Position numbers and translations under genes: made by a program
Notes under the pieces: model-generated
The model's database searches: none
The model's input: the letters and a program-made list of their open reading frames with translations, nothing else
What the model was told of the DNA's origin: nothing
Shown: one piece after another, positions 45,288 to 57,173 of the stretch
Layout of the letters: each line of letters begins with the position of its first letter
Position numbering within the stretch: position 1 is the stretch's first letter
Assembly: GCA_964016875.1 (NCBI GenBank)
Contig: OZ024724.1
Span: forward strand, 47,274,899-47,338,898
Direction: 5' to 3'
Source of the DNA: Fallopia convolvulus
Taxonomy: Eukaryota > Streptophyta > Magnoliopsida > Caryophyllales > Polygonaceae
DNA length: 64,000 nucleotides

Positions 45288-47714
45288 ATGGCCCCTCTAC
45301 ACACTTTCGCCCAGATCAAAGAGTGGGTGCTTGACAATCCCCGAATCCTCTTCATTTCTCAATTACGAGAGATCGAAAAAGAGCAAGACCCCGTCATGAA
45401 GGACGTACTAATCCAAGGGCTCTACAACCAAGTAAGCTCCTTCTTGCCCCCTCCTCCTCCTCCGGCCGACGAAACTGTCTCCTGGACCTCTTCCTCTTCC
45501 GAATCTCTTCCTCTCCCTCCTTCCAACACCAACACCTCCTCCGGAGTTGTCATCGTTGACAACTTCGGAGACGCTCTCCCCTCAATCAATGAAAACCCCA
45601 CAAATCCAAACACCGCCATTCATCCAAACGTCGTCACTCATCAAAAGATCCCTCAAAACCCAAAAAATCCAAACACTCCCACGACCCCTCCAAATCCAAA
45701 AAGCGTAAACTCTGAGGCCTCTGAATTCTCGGAGCCTAGAAAGAAGCCCTTCTACAAGTTTGAGGAATACCTGAACTGCTCCAAGGAGAGTTCATGTGCT
45801 CCCAAACCCCCTTTCCCTTTTCCTTCCGATGATGGGACCTCCGAACCCCAGAGTCTACTCCCCTCTTTCTCATCCATCCCTCCTCTTCAAATCGAGGGAC
45901 CTCCCAAACCTCCTCCCACAAAACGCCCAACTCCCCCTCCACCACCTCCCTCAGTTCCCACTTCCAAGGGCACTCTCACAAAACAATCGACTCCTCCTCC
46001 ACCGCCTTCTCCAGTTCCCACCACGATGGGAATTCCACCTCCCCAACCTTCTTCCCTTCCTCCCGTCCCTATAACTACGGGATCTCCAACTCCTCCTCCC
46101 TCTTCACCAAAACACATCTCCACCACTCCCATTTCTACTTCGGAGATCTCTACTCCGCAAGTCACCAGATCCCTTCCTCCCCCTTCCACTCAACTAACCA
46201 CCCCTCTTCCTTCTTCTCCTCTCCCCTCTTCCATCACATCTCCCACCACCACCAAACTCCCCTCTCCCTCACCATCCAAAATTACCGTCGCTCTCACCTC
46301 AGACGACGACGATCTTCCTCTCTTAGTGGTCATCGGCAAAATGACCAAGGACCCTCCTCCAATCATCATGGGAACTCTGGAGGAGGAAGCCCAGCTCAAG
46401 GCAATCGAGGAAGAGCTAAATCGAGGCCCCTCTGAGCACACAGTCTCCCAAGGGACAAAGTCTCGAGAAAAGGTGGCTCCTGAAGAGACCACGAAGAGAA
46501 GGGACCTCGCACCAGCTGGAGGTGCTGAGGCAACAATGAGTCATCCTGAAGATGACGCGGAGGGCTCAAGCTCGAGCTCCTCCGAGGAAGAAGGGACCTC
46601 CCAAGATGAGGTCGAAGAAGAAGAAGAAGCTCCAGCTGCTAAGGAGCCAGCACGGATCCCAACACCTGGACACCAAATGGTGGTGTCCACGAGTTCCCAA
46701 CCACCAAGGGATCGCGTGCTTATGATTGAAGCAGCTGCACCCCCTCAGCCGAAAGGACATCGCACGGTCTCTAGGGGGAATACGTCCAGAAGCACATCAA
46801 GGAAAGGGAAGGGGACCTCCTCCACCAAGCACCATGTGGATGAGCGCAGGAAGCTCCTTCCTCCACTCATTGTTTCAGAAGACGTGCTGACTGAAAATGG
46901 CCTAGGGGAACTGTGGGACTTGATCAAGGCTCAGGGCTGGGAGAGACTCTGCCAAGAGACTGTGAGCGTAGATCCCTCACAAGTGCGTCAGTTCTACAAC
47001 AACTTCACAATCACCAATGACTGCACTCAGGGAACTCTCTCCCATGAAGGCGACGAGTTTATTTTTATAACGTCGACAATCCGCCTTCAACTCTAGGTCC
47101 CTGGTCAAGGGCTTAGCGAGGTGCCCAGCAAGCTCTGGGGCGACTTCAATAGCGTCGAGGTGTGCAACACAATCTTTGAGGGTCGGGTTCCCTCTAAAAT
47201 CCTCTCGACGCATCATCTGTCCTTGGTTGCCAAGCTCGCTCACCAATTCATCATCAACGTGGTGATCCCACGTCAAGAGAAGCGTTTGGTCATCAACATC
47301 CCAGATGCCATCATCCTCTACCACTTCCTCCTCAAGAAGCCCATAAATCTTCCCAGAATAATCCTTGGGCACATGGAGAAGTGCATGGCTTCCAAGTCCC
47401 ACTCCCTTCCCTACTCCGGGCTGATCAAGAAGCTCCTACAAAAAGAGGGTCTTTACGACGTCTCTAAAGACGAAATCGAGCTTGGAAGGGAACTGGACAT
47501 TACATTTGCCCAGAAGATGAGGCACTCGGAGCCTGTAGAGGAGGTGGCTCCACTAGAGTCTGGTACACAAGAGGGGAACTCTCCAGTGTTGCTCCACATT
47601 GCCAACACCCTCGACCAGATTGCTAGGGACCAAGCAGCGTTGGCCAGAGGACAAGAAAAGCTTACACAAGTCCTTACGCGCCTCTGTGACGCCCTGTTCC
47701 CTCAGAACCCATGA
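45288..47714 (+). pseudogene. Env-like third ORF of the SIRE-type element (one stop)
   Basis: The ATG at 45288 follows ACAAAA. The first part (about 600 residues, to TAG 47094) is Pro/Ser/Thr-rich with several poly-Pro stretches and an acidic Ser/Glu block. The second part (47097-47714) has a conserved-looking globular region (RVPSKILSTHHLSLVAKLAH, HMEKCMASK) and a C-terminal coiled coil (LARGQEKLTQVLTRL). SIRE1/Maximus elements carry an ORF called envelope-like at this place; its role is not established and no clear transmembrane segment is visible here. A single nonsense codon separates the halves. Confidence 0.75.
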
Positions 47715-48104
47715 TCTCTCCTTTCCTGTTCCCTTAATCCAAAACTGACCACAAATTGTACTTGGGTTCCCATTGTACATATTATCTTAAGTAATGAAAT
47801 GGTCTTTATTTTGATTGCGTGTTCCTTTCTTTCCTATTATTGCTTTGCTTGTTTTCGATGATGTCAAAAGGGGGAAAGACAAAAAATGCGAGATGAGTTA
47901 AAAGTTTAAGCTATCACAGACCACGCATAAGCTAAGGGGGAACAATTGCATATAAAGCTTAATAGGAACTATGTGTCTCACCAGAAGTGGTTCCCAAAAT
48001 CTAAGTGTTTCACTGAAAGTGACTTCCTGAAATCATACTTAGGAACTCATCAGCATATCATTCATTGAAATACCTGCATAATTTGTGATGGGTTTGTCAT
48101 CATC
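47715..48104 (+). other. 3' untranslated region of the SIRE-type element
   Basis: Noncoding sequence between the env-like stop and the polypurine tract, with AAAAGGGGGAAAGAC-like purine runs (about 47867) and a GGGGGAAC block that resemble extra polypurine tracts. Confidence 0.55.
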
Positions 48105-48118
48105 AAAAAGGGGGAAAT
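48105..48118 (+). other. Polypurine tract of the SIRE-type element
   Basis: AAAAAGGGGGAAAT ends directly at the 3' LTR start (TGTTGGG). This is the expected primer site for plus-strand DNA synthesis. Confidence 0.9.
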
Positions 48119-49180
48119 TGTTGGGACGTTGTTGGGACCTCTGGTTCTAAACAACGGATCAACGATTTAATTCTCTTAAGTTTTGATAATGACAAACACC
48201 ATACATAGGGAACTAATGTGGTTTGTTCAAGTATTTCTAAGGAACACAGGTACATCCAAGAACTCTTATGAATGACCAAAAGGCAATGCAGGCCACAATG
48301 AAGAGTTTCCATCAAGGGAACTCTGAAGAGGAAAGTTCCTATGAAATGGGAACTCCCAGAAACAATCAAGAGAACACAAGCTTACAACGATGAAGAGTTT
48401 CCATCAAGGGAACTCTGAAGAGGTCAGTTCCCATGACATGGGAACTCACATGTGAGGACAACGACCGTTCAGCGCAGATCGCGGGATTCTGTCTCAGACA
48501 GCCCGAGGGAACAGTCTGAGGATCAGACTGTCACGTTTCATCCAACGGTCCGATTGATCCAAGAAGTTGACCTAGTTCAAACCAAAGTCACATGTGAAGA
48601 AAGTACAACTTGGGCATCAAGCAAAGGGCATTTTGGATACAAATGAAAGATGCGACTGCCCAAGCTCAATGGACTATAAAGCCAAATGAATAGTACTCGA
48701 TCTGAGTACTTCTCCCAGAACTCACAAATACCCACACCAGAGAAAAGAAAGAAAAGGAAGAGGAGTCCCCGTCGGCGAGTGTGTGATCTCGACGACGGTG
48801 AAGCTGAAGTTCCCAGGAGCAAGGGAACTAAGAAGTCAGCGTAAGGTTTGAGTTACTTGTGTTTTGCTGTTGTGAGCTTAGGAACTCAGTTGAGAGGATT
48901 TACTAGTGTTGCTAGAGTTAGGAAGAACTTGTAGGAACAAAGAAGTGTAAATCCGGCTGTGTAACTAAGGAACAAAGCAATTAATATAAGTAAGTCATTC
49001 AAAATCCTCCAAGAGGAGGTAGAGGTTTACCCATACAACTAGTTGGTTGTAGTGGGGTTCCTCTATAAAGGAACTGTGCCTTTTACTGTTTTTATCACTT
49101 GCGATTATTTACTTCCGCTGCCTTGGGAACAACTTAATTGCCAGTTCCCAAGCTCACTGCTCACCGTTTACGATCCAACA
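48119..49180 (+). repeat. 3' LTR of the SIRE-type element
   Basis: It is the same length as the 5' LTR (1062 bp) with about nine substitutions by eye and no indels; most are C/T or G/A changes. That low divergence points to a recent insertion. Confidence 0.95.
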
Positions 49181-50640
49181 ATGAGGAAGTAGAGAAGCTT
49201 CTTTCTGTGCTTAGGACATAAAGAAAAGCTATAGGATATTCCCTAGATGATATAACGGACATATCCCCCTCACTTTTCATGCATTGGATTTACATGGAGG
49301 ATAATCATAAACCCACCATAAAGCATCAACGTAGGTTAAATCCTAATATGAAAGAGGTGGTTAAAAAGGAAATCATTAAACTACTTGATGTTGGGATCAT
49401 ATTTCCTATATCGGACAACCAATGGGTTAGTCCGGTCCATGTAGTCCCTAAAAAAGGAGGAATGATTGTTATTGAAAATGAAAAGGGATAGCTAATTTCC
49501 ACTAGGACCACTACTAGTTGGAGGATCTGCATTGATTATAGGAAGCTCAATAGTGCTACTAGAAAAGATCATTTTCCACTTCCTTTTATTGATCAAGTAT
49601 TGGAACGCTTAGCCCAACATGGTTATTTCTGTTATTTAGACAGCTATACCGGATTTTGGCAGATTCACATTCATCTTGATGATCAGGAGAAGACTACCTT
49701 TACATGTCCCTATGGGACTTTTACGTATAAGAGAATGCCATTCAGGCTTTGTAATGCCCCTACCACCTTCCAAAGGTGCATGATGGCTATTTTTTCTGAC
49801 TTGATAGAGGACATTATTGTAGAGGTCTTTATGGATGATTTTTCTGTGTATGGTTCTTCCTTTGATACTTGTCTTACTAATCTTGCATGCGTACTTAAAA
49901 GATGTGAAGAAACCAACGTTGTGCTTAATTGGTGAAAATGTCATTTTATGGTTCAAGAGGGAATTGTACTAGGACACCTCGTCTCAAAAAGAGGGATACA
50001 AGTAGACAAAACTAAAATTGAGCTTATTGAAAAACTACCTCCTCCCTTTTCTGTCAAAGACGTTAGGTGTTTTCTAGTGCATGTTGGCTTTTACAGACGC
50101 TTTATCCAAGATATTTATAAGATAGATAAACCACTGACTAACCTACTAATGAAAGATGTAGTGTTTGAGCTGTCTCCAAATTGTCTTGAAACATTTTACA
50201 GGTTAAGAGAAGCCCTTGTTTCAGCCCCTATTATCCAGTCCCCGGATTGGACTTTGCCCTTTGAGATTATGTGTGACACCAGTGATTATGCTGTTGGCAC
50301 AGTTCTAGGACAACGGAAGGACACGAAGCTCCATGCCATCTACTATGCAAGTAAGACGCTTGATGAGGCGCAGAATAAGTATACTACGACGGAGAAGTAA
50401 TTCCTCGTTGTAGTATTTGCTTTCGAAAAATTCCGCTCCTATCTTGTTGGTTCAAAACTGATAGTTTATACTAACCATGAGGTTGTTAGACATCTAATAG
50501 CAAAAAAGGATGCCAAGCCTTGGCTACTCTGTTGGATGCTCTTATTGCAAGAATTTGATCATGAGATCAGAGATAAAAAAGGAGCAGAAAACTTGGTGGC
50601 GGATAATTTATCCAGGTTGCTAGTTGAACACATCACCAAA
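49181..50640 (+). pseudogene. RT and RNase H of Athila-like element A (several stops)
   Basis: Element A resumes after the SIRE copy. RT motifs: RRLNPNMKEVVKKEI, RICIDYRKLN, DHFPLPFIDQ, FCYLDSYTGFWQI, TFTCPYGTFTYKRMPF, FMDDFSVYG (catalytic) and IVLGHLVSKRGI. RNase H follows (TLPFEIMCDTSDYAVGTVLG, FEKFRSYLVGSK, NLVADNLSRL). Stops at about 49216, 49488, 49933 and 50398 make it non-functional. It aligns along its length with element B's RT. Confidence 0.85.
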
Positions 50641-51000
50641 TCCAACAACGCAATGCCAATCAACGACTCCAGACCGGACGAATACCTCATGCTTAACGAG
50701 GTAGAAAATGACAGAAACCTCGTTACCGAACCCACCAAGGTCGGTACCGATCCATCACCGAAGCTGGAGGGTGTAAATCAAATTGGCACCGAATCAGGGC
50801 GCATCGATCCCATAATTGATAAACTCTATACCGAGCCACAAGAGGTCGTTACTGATGGGAATACATCAGCTTCAAGGTCGACAACGACCCAACCTGAATC
50901 GATAACGACCCAGTCAGGTACATTTTCACAACCTGAACTCGTTTCTTTTAATTCAAATCCTTCTTCATCTCTTGCTTCTACTTCTTTTCACTCAATCAAT
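50641..51000 (+). other. RNase H-integrase linker of element A with TCGGTACCGA motifs
   Basis: Low-complexity coding linker rich in Thr, Pro, Glu and Ser (TEPTKVGTDP and TEPQEVVTD units). The DNA contains an exact TCGGTACCGA (50741) and degenerate copies. Element B has a much shorter linker here. Confidence 0.6.
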
Positions 51001-52314
51001 GCTATTAGAGTGTCGAAAGCCCCTTGGTTTGCGGATTTTGCTAATTACATTGTAGGAGGAATAATTCCCGAAGGACTAACTCTGCAAAAGAAAAAGAAGT
51101 TTCTCCATGATGTTAAACACAACTATTGGGATGAACCTTACTTGTTCAAGCAAGGAAGTGATCACCTCTTTAGGCGCTGTATCCTAGAAGAAAAGATAAA
51201 ATGTGTGATCCGTAAATGTCACATACTTCCTACAGGTGGCCATGCGAAAGGATTCAAAACCACGGTGAAAATTCTTCAAAGTGGTCTCTATTGGCCAACT
51301 ATTTTCAGGGATGTATAAGATTTTGTGACAGCATGTGATGAATGCCAACGCTCTGGCAACATCACTTAGAGACATGAGAATCCGCTGACAGGGATACTAG
51401 AGGTCGATTTATTCGACGTATAGGGCATAGAATTTATGGGACCTTCCGTTTCATCGGGCCCCTACAAGTATATCCTGGTTGTGGTTGATTATGTCTCTAA
51501 GTGGGTGGAGGTCGTTGCTACAAGGACCAATGATGCTAAAACTGTGGCTAAATTTATTAAGGCTAACATTTTTCCCAAGTTTGGTGTACCAAGGGTCCTC
51601 ATTAGTGATGGTGGATCACATTTCATAGAGCGGAGTTTTGAAGCACTTCTGGCCAAGTATGGGGTATCACATCGGGTGGAAACACCATATCATCCCCAAA
51701 CTAGTGGCCAAGTTGAAGTTTCAAACAAGCAAATCAAGAGCATATTAGAAAAGACGGTTTCCCGCTCAAGGAAGGATTGGTCATCTAAACTAGATGGCAC
51801 TCTATGGGCTTACAAGACGGCGTATAAGACACCCCTACGCACCACTCCTTACAATTTAGTGTATGGCAAGGCATGCCATTTGCCGGTCGAGATGGAGCAC
51901 AAGGCATTATGGGCTCTCAAAGAGATTAATATGAACCTAGATGCAGCAAGAGCAAAAAGATTCATGGATTTGCAAGCACTAGAGAAGTTAAGGCTAAAGG
52001 CGTTCGAAAACGCCGAGATCTATAAGGAGCATATCAAACGATGGCATGATCAGAAATTGGTGCCCAAAACTTATGAAGTTGGTGACAAGGTACTTCTCTT
52101 TAACTTTAGACTCCGCTTATATCCAGGGAAGCTAAGGATGAGATGGAGTGGACCATTTGTGGTTCACCACATCTATCCTCACAGAGCAGTGGAGCTAGTC
52201 GATAAAAATGGTGCCATCTTCAAAGTCAATGGACACATATTGAAGAAGTTCTATGAGCAACCCGACTCGGGAGGAGAGATTTGGGTCACGATGGCTCTCA
52301 CATCGTCGGATTAG
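51001..52314 (+). pseudogene. Integrase of Athila-like element A
   Basis: HHCC-like zinc region (CHILPTGGHAKGF, CDECQRSGN), then catalytic-core motifs around EFMGP, VDYVSKWVE, LISDGGSHF and HPQTSGQVEVSNKQIK (DDE triad), and a C-terminal RMRWSGPFVVHHIYPHRAVE. Stops occur at about 51316, 51367 and 51421; downstream of that the frame is open for 292 residues to the natural end. Confidence 0.85.
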
Positions 52315-52326
52315 CCAGGTAAGTTC

Positions 52327-52370
52327 GTCGGCTAACGACGTTAAAAGTAGCGGTTACGGGAGGCAACCCA
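52327..52370 (+). other. Conserved post-pol hairpin block (element A)
   Basis: Just after the pol stop, CGTCGGCTAACGACG can fold as a hairpin, followed by GTTAAA and GGGAGGCAACCCA, a second possible hairpin. Element B has the same arrangement at about 62722-62767. A GTAAGT splice-donor-like site lies at 52320. Confidence 0.7.
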
Positions 52371-53463
52371 GTTTAGTTTAGTTTCCTTTTCTTTTTATAG
52401 TTCTTTTTCTTAGCTATCTTTTGAGTTTTTTTAGTAGTATATAAATTTGCGGGATAGGATATTTTTGAGCTAACATGCCACAAAAGTCGGGCACGATAAG
52501 GTGTGGAAAAAGAGTCGCCCAGGCTCGGTACCGAGCTGTGAGGGTTGGTACCGACCTGCAATAAATCTCAGATTGAGACACGCGGGCAGGTAAGTAATTC
52601 TAACCTAAAAACTCCTCCTTCACTACTTTTCCTCCCACTCTGCCTTTGCCCAAGCCCTTCAAAAACAGTCCCAAAACCACAAATCCCACACCAATCCTCA
52701 ACTAATCTCTCAAGATCTAGCCGATTTTCATCCCTATTCCACACCACGCTGTCGCACACCGTATTCGCCCTCAAAACCCACACCCCATTCGATACCGAAC
52801 AACACCCCGTTTGTTCATTACCGAAGCTTCACGCCTTCGTTACCCTTGCAATCCAATACTCGTTCTTTAATTTTACAAGACTACAATATGATTTCTTGAC
52901 CCTAAACTCTATTCATGAAAGTTCATGGTAATTTTGGGTAGTTTTCATATCTAGATCTTTGTGAGAATTCGACATTGCATGTCTATATTGCATCGTACTT
53001 CCTTGCCTCTATGTTGGTGATTAATCTTGTTTGATTTTCGATTCTTCATGCTCGATTTGCATTGAACTTTAATGATAGAAAAGGATGAAGTAACTTGTTC
53101 TTGATTTGCATGATTTTCACCATAATTTTTGGCAATTTTTGGCATGATTAGATAAGGGTTTGAGTAAGTATGGGGTTGCAAGTACTTGATTGTGTGTTTT
53201 TGTGTGGAATCTTGCTTGAAATTGTGTTAATTGTCGAAAATTTAGAGGTTAGATAGTCGAAACTCATGCGCAAATGTTCTCACCTATGCTCGTTACCGAC
53301 CTTTGATTTTCCAGAAGTAGAGTTAAACCCAAAAACCTCGATACCGACCCTCTTGGCTTGGTACCGAGGTGGGTCGAGGCCATTTCCGAATGCAGGTATG
53401 GGGTTTTTCTTGTTGGTTTGAGTGGATCTTACCTTGGATATTTATGGTGCTTTCAGGTACCAA
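52371..53463 (+). other. Untranslated region between pol and ORF3 of element A
   Basis: No protein is recognisable. It contains TCGGTACCGA at 52525 and related TTGGTACCGA, GATACCGA and TTACCGA copies at about 52545 and 53290-53375. It corresponds in position to the GC-motif region of element B. Confidence 0.55.
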
Positions 53464-54672
53464 ATGGCAAGCACAAGCAGGGCCAACTCTAGGGCAGGAA
53501 AGAAGAGGAGGACCGAAAGATCTCCATCTCCTCTGAGGATGGACGAAGTCATCCTGCCAACTAGGGAGCAATTGATTATCTTTGACTTTGTCATTGAAAA
53601 GAACCACCTCACAAGATGGTTCTCAAGATCAAGTGCAAAACCCTCCGGCATCTATGAGGATGTCAAGCATGCATTTGCTATCCTCGACATGCCACATCTC
53701 CTCACAAAGGAGGATATTCCACATTATCCGGCTCTCATCGCCGAGTTCATAGACACTCTCCAAATCAGTTCAAGTCCAAGACATCGGTAGGACGGATTAG
53801 GTTTCGATTAGGCAATGCTGACCATGAGTTCAACATGGCCGAGTTCAACCATCTCCTCGACTTCCCCAACCACTCCCAAGATTTCAAGGGTCCAGATGAT
53901 TTCAAGGTCACAAATACGTGGAGCTACATTTCTGGGGAAGTCAACCCAACTGCACTAACACTTCCAGGGGTGCACATCATCAACCCCATATTCAGGATTA
54001 TCCTCCGAGTTTTGGGTGCAACCATTTGGCCGAAAAAGGAGCCTTCCCGGCCGTCGAGGACGGAGGTTGGATGCCTTCGAACTTTTCTCTTTGAGGACCC
54101 CGCCTCCATGAACTTGGGGTTATGAATGGTTGAAGTACATAGAGAAGCACAGGGCCACTACAAAAGAGGTTTATTGTGGCAACTTGATGAGCCTCTTGGC
54201 AATGACTCTCAATGTCGACCTCTCGCGCTACAACGCACACAGTCCCCAGAAGCTGAACACAAAGTACTAATTGTCTTCTGGTATTTTTCAGAGGATTCCA
54301 GGGGGAGTAGCCACCACGGTGCTTGGACAGAATGTGGAAATGACTCGGGACAAGCTAGAGTTGTTGCATGTGCCAAACTGGTATGAAGCTTGGACGTCTC
54401 AACCGTTTCCCTTGGCAAAAAAGCCTCAAGACGAGCCGACATTGAGTAAATGTGAGACGAGATATGATCGAGAAGGAGCTGGAATGGAAGAGGACGAGCC
54501 AGCCGCTGCGGCAGGGCTCGGTACCGATGACCCACAGGTCGGTACTGAGGCCCCAATACATCACACCAACCTCGGTATCGAGCAACCTGGCCTCGGTACC
54601 GACTACTTTGAAGCTAGCACGGAGGCGTTCCACTTCAACACCGAGCGTGTTCATCATCCTACCGAGCCATAG
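53464..54672 (+). pseudogene. ORF3 of Athila-like element A (plant-transposon-protein type, frameshifted)
   Basis: ATG 53464 opens a basic Ser/Arg-rich start, then SGIYEDVKHAFAILDMPHLL. A frameshift near 53770 moves to the frame with EFNHLLDFPNHSQDF and LPGVHIINPIFRIILRVLGA; a second shift near 54120 gives the rest, ending in TEP/GTD-type repeats encoded by TCGGTACCGA (54518, 54593). Athila elements carry such an extra ORF after pol, often called env-like without proof. The product is unknown. The element is cut off by a copia LTR after about 54820. Confidence 0.6.
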
Positions 54673-54821
54673 TCGTTCGGTGTAGTGCCTTATGCTCCTT
54701 TTGTCTAGCATGCATGGCCACTTCCAGCATCATACCCATTACCAGCTGCCGCCCCAAGCCAACTACGCTAGTTCCGATATCCCTTAATGGGCACAAGATT
54801 TGTTGTAGGACCGTAGATCGG

Positions 54822-55692
54822 TGTTAGTCAAGACAATCGGGAACTATTCCAGTGACAGTTCCCTTACGCAGGGAATAATGTAATACAAACTTTGAACAAG
54901 AAATTAGAGACAGGGACAAGGTTCCTTATAGAGGAACCTCTTTAGCCAACTAGCTAAAGAGTAAACCTCTACCTCCCTTGGAGGATTTTGAACACACACT
55001 ATATTCTATTGATAGATCTCAGGTTCCACAATACAAAGTCAAACTTCTCTATTGTTCGCAATCCCACTCACAAACAATACTAACGACTAAGACATAGTAG
55101 TTCCTAGATCTAAGCACAACTGAATATAGATAGTGAACCTTACTCGTTCCTGTGCAGTTCCCTTTAGCACATGAACCACCTTCTTCAAGTTGACGAAGAT
55201 CTTCACACAGTCTTCATCAATTGATGCTTCCTTCCTTGAACTTCTGGATTGTTATCTTCCCTGAATCTGCTCGGGCTCTCGATTTCTCTCTTTCCTTTTG
55301 TGGATCTGGTGTTCTTGTGTTTGAGAGCTCAATTTGACCTAGCGGCGTCACATTCTATTTATAGAGTTTCCATATTTATCTTTGACGCCTTTGCCCTTCT
55401 TGTCTTGGGGAGTACGACACTATTCAAAAAGACTAGCGTACTCTTTTGCATTTCTATTCATTCGGAGCTTTGGCTTGCCGCCCAAGACAATAGTGAAAAG
55501 TCTTCATTATCCTTTCATTTACTTGCCACGTATACAGGTGGCTTGACAGGGAACGTTTCCCTTGCTTTTCCTGTGAACCTGTTATCTTTCCTGAGATCAC
55601 TTATACAGGGAATTAGTTCCATCTGTTTGTCATTATCAAAACTTCGATTGCTCGAATGGAGAAACCATTGTTCCAGTGTTAGTTCCCTAACA
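54822..55692 (-). repeat. Solo LTR of a SIRE-related copia family, minus strand
   Basis: On the minus strand it starts TGTTAGGGAACTAACACTGG and ends ...CTTGACTAACA (871 bp). It shares AAGTTTTGATAATGACAAAC and a GAGGTTCCTCTATAAGGAAC-like block with the SIRE LTR at 35963, but is clearly a different family. A TATA box (CTATAAATAG, minus strand) lies at 55355-55364. The 5-bp flanks do not match (ATCGG and CTGTG). No internal region is present. Confidence 0.75.
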
Positions 55693-55717
55693 CTGTGATA
55701 GAGCATATAGATGTAGT

Positions 55718-57086
55718 TGTTAGAGCATGTTTTTATTCTCGTTTTATGCATTTTTAGCTAGGATTTCATTCTAAGTTTAGATTAGGTTTTATTTTCGTTT
55801 AGTTCGGAATCTACGCGTCTTTGTGCGTAATTGCAGGTCAGATGGTGGGAGACGGTAGATGGAAAGTTTAAGACGGATCTCGGGACGTGTAAGGAGCATT
55901 GGAAGTGAAGACCCGAGGCAAGAATTACAAGAAAAGAGATGAAGGGACTAAACCGCGGAGCACAAGTCAAGACCGCGCCGAGAGGAAGAAGTTACTGCGG
56001 CGTCGGCGCGGGTGGTTACAAAGGGAGCGCGACCGCGCTCTGGGAAGGTGCAAACCGCGCTCAGCGGCGTTTGTGCGACGCTAATTTGGGCTTCTGCGAG
56101 TCCTAATGGGCCGACTTTATAAGTGTTTATTTGGATATTTTCGGATCTTTTAGATATTTTTAGCATGATATAAATACTTTCTCTAGGTTTTATTTTTGGA
56201 TTTTATGCTATCTTTTAGAGTTTTATGCAATTTGGAGATTTGTGGGAGACAAACCTTCGTCTTTGCAATTGAAGATCAATTTGACTTTTGTAAGTTTGGT
56301 TCCTCTTTAATGTCGATTTCTAGCTAAATCTCTCATGTCCAACTAGTTAGTTGAAGTTGTATGCATGATTGTTTGTGAGATTTGAATTATTTTAGTTTGC
56401 CTTGACTAGATTGAATCTCTCTATGCTTAATTGATTAAATTCACTTAGGATTATAATAGCTTGATCACCTATATTACTTCTAGGTTGAATTACAACTAGA
56501 ATAATTAAATAGACGGTGGAATTTGATTATTCATGGATGAATCCTTTGATTAAACTTAAAGACGGTGTATATTAAGGTTAATCAAAGGCGGAGAATTTAA
56601 TCACAAGATTTCGTGAATAGACGGTAGAATTCATGAATATTGTTTCTATTGAATGCTTTGAACTTAATTGCATGATCAACTTGACATAGAAGGTTTTCTA
56701 GGTTAATTGGTTAAAAGGTTGTTAAAGACGGTGTATATTAACAACCACATTAAGCTTGAATTCATAAATTCACAATAGATTAGTCAAGGGAAATTGAAAT
56801 AAGGATAATCGATGATCAAAACTCATGTATGCAATGGATACGAAACTAGTTGGGCGCTTTTCTCCATATTTGAATCTCAACTTATTTTATTTGCTTAGTT
56901 TTAATTAGTTTAATTTCTTAGATTTTAGCTTACAACCATAAAACCCCCCTTTCTGCTTGGTAATATTATATAAATACGAATAATCTGAGTCCTTGTGGGT
57001 TCGACCCTTGCTTCCACTATACTTAGGTTAGGAAGTTAGGAATTTTCTTTGACAGTGCTTTTATAGCGACGTAAAAGTGCTCGTCA
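55718..57086 (+). repeat. 5' LTR of Athila-like element B
   Basis: It runs TGTTAGAGCATG...GTGCTCGTCA (about 1369 bp) and ends 4 bases before the primer site. A TATA box (GATATAAATAC) lies at about 56167. GC-rich block GAGCGCGACCGCGCTC lies at 56025-56040 within about 55945-56075. The 3' part has repeated AGACGGTG-type units (about 56510-56740) and the AGTCCTTGTGGGTTCGACCC block. The start is less certain than the end. Confidence 0.8.
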
Positions 57087-57090
57087 AATT

Positions 57091-57109
57091 TGGCGCCGTT
57101 GCCGGGGAC
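57091..57109 (+). other. Primer-binding site (tRNA-Asp type) of element B
   Basis: TGGCGCCGTTGCCGGGGAC matches the primer site usual in Athila-like gypsy elements, complementary to a tRNA-Asp 3' end. Confidence 0.9.
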
Positions 57110-57173
57110 TCGGCTATTTATTGGTATTTATCTAGTGTTACTTTTTATTTCTTTTTGGGTGTGAACCACTTGT

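Larger units (their letters stand above)
35963..49180 (+). mobile_element. Full-length SIRE/Maximus-type Ty1-copia retrotransposon with a gypsy insert
   Basis: Two 1062-bp LTRs enclose a primer site, gag, protease, integrase, RT, RNase H, an env-like ORF and a polypurine tract: the SIRE order, total 13,218 bp. About 2.6 kb of Ty3-gypsy DNA replaces the segment between integrase and RT. Expected 5-bp duplications are not perfect: GTAAG before and ATGAG after (the latter could match if 3 bases were lost on the left). It interrupts element A between protease and RT. The body carries many stops while the LTRs differ at only about nine sites by eye. Confidence 0.93.

Noticed and set aside
45288..47714. 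A true viral envelope gene
   Set aside because: No clear signal peptide or membrane-spanning segment can be seen; position and Pro-rich composition fit only the SIRE env-like ORF of unknown role.
54822..55692. Target-site duplication for the copia solo LTR
   Set aside because: The flanking 5-mers ATCGG and CTGTG do not match, so no duplication is claimed.
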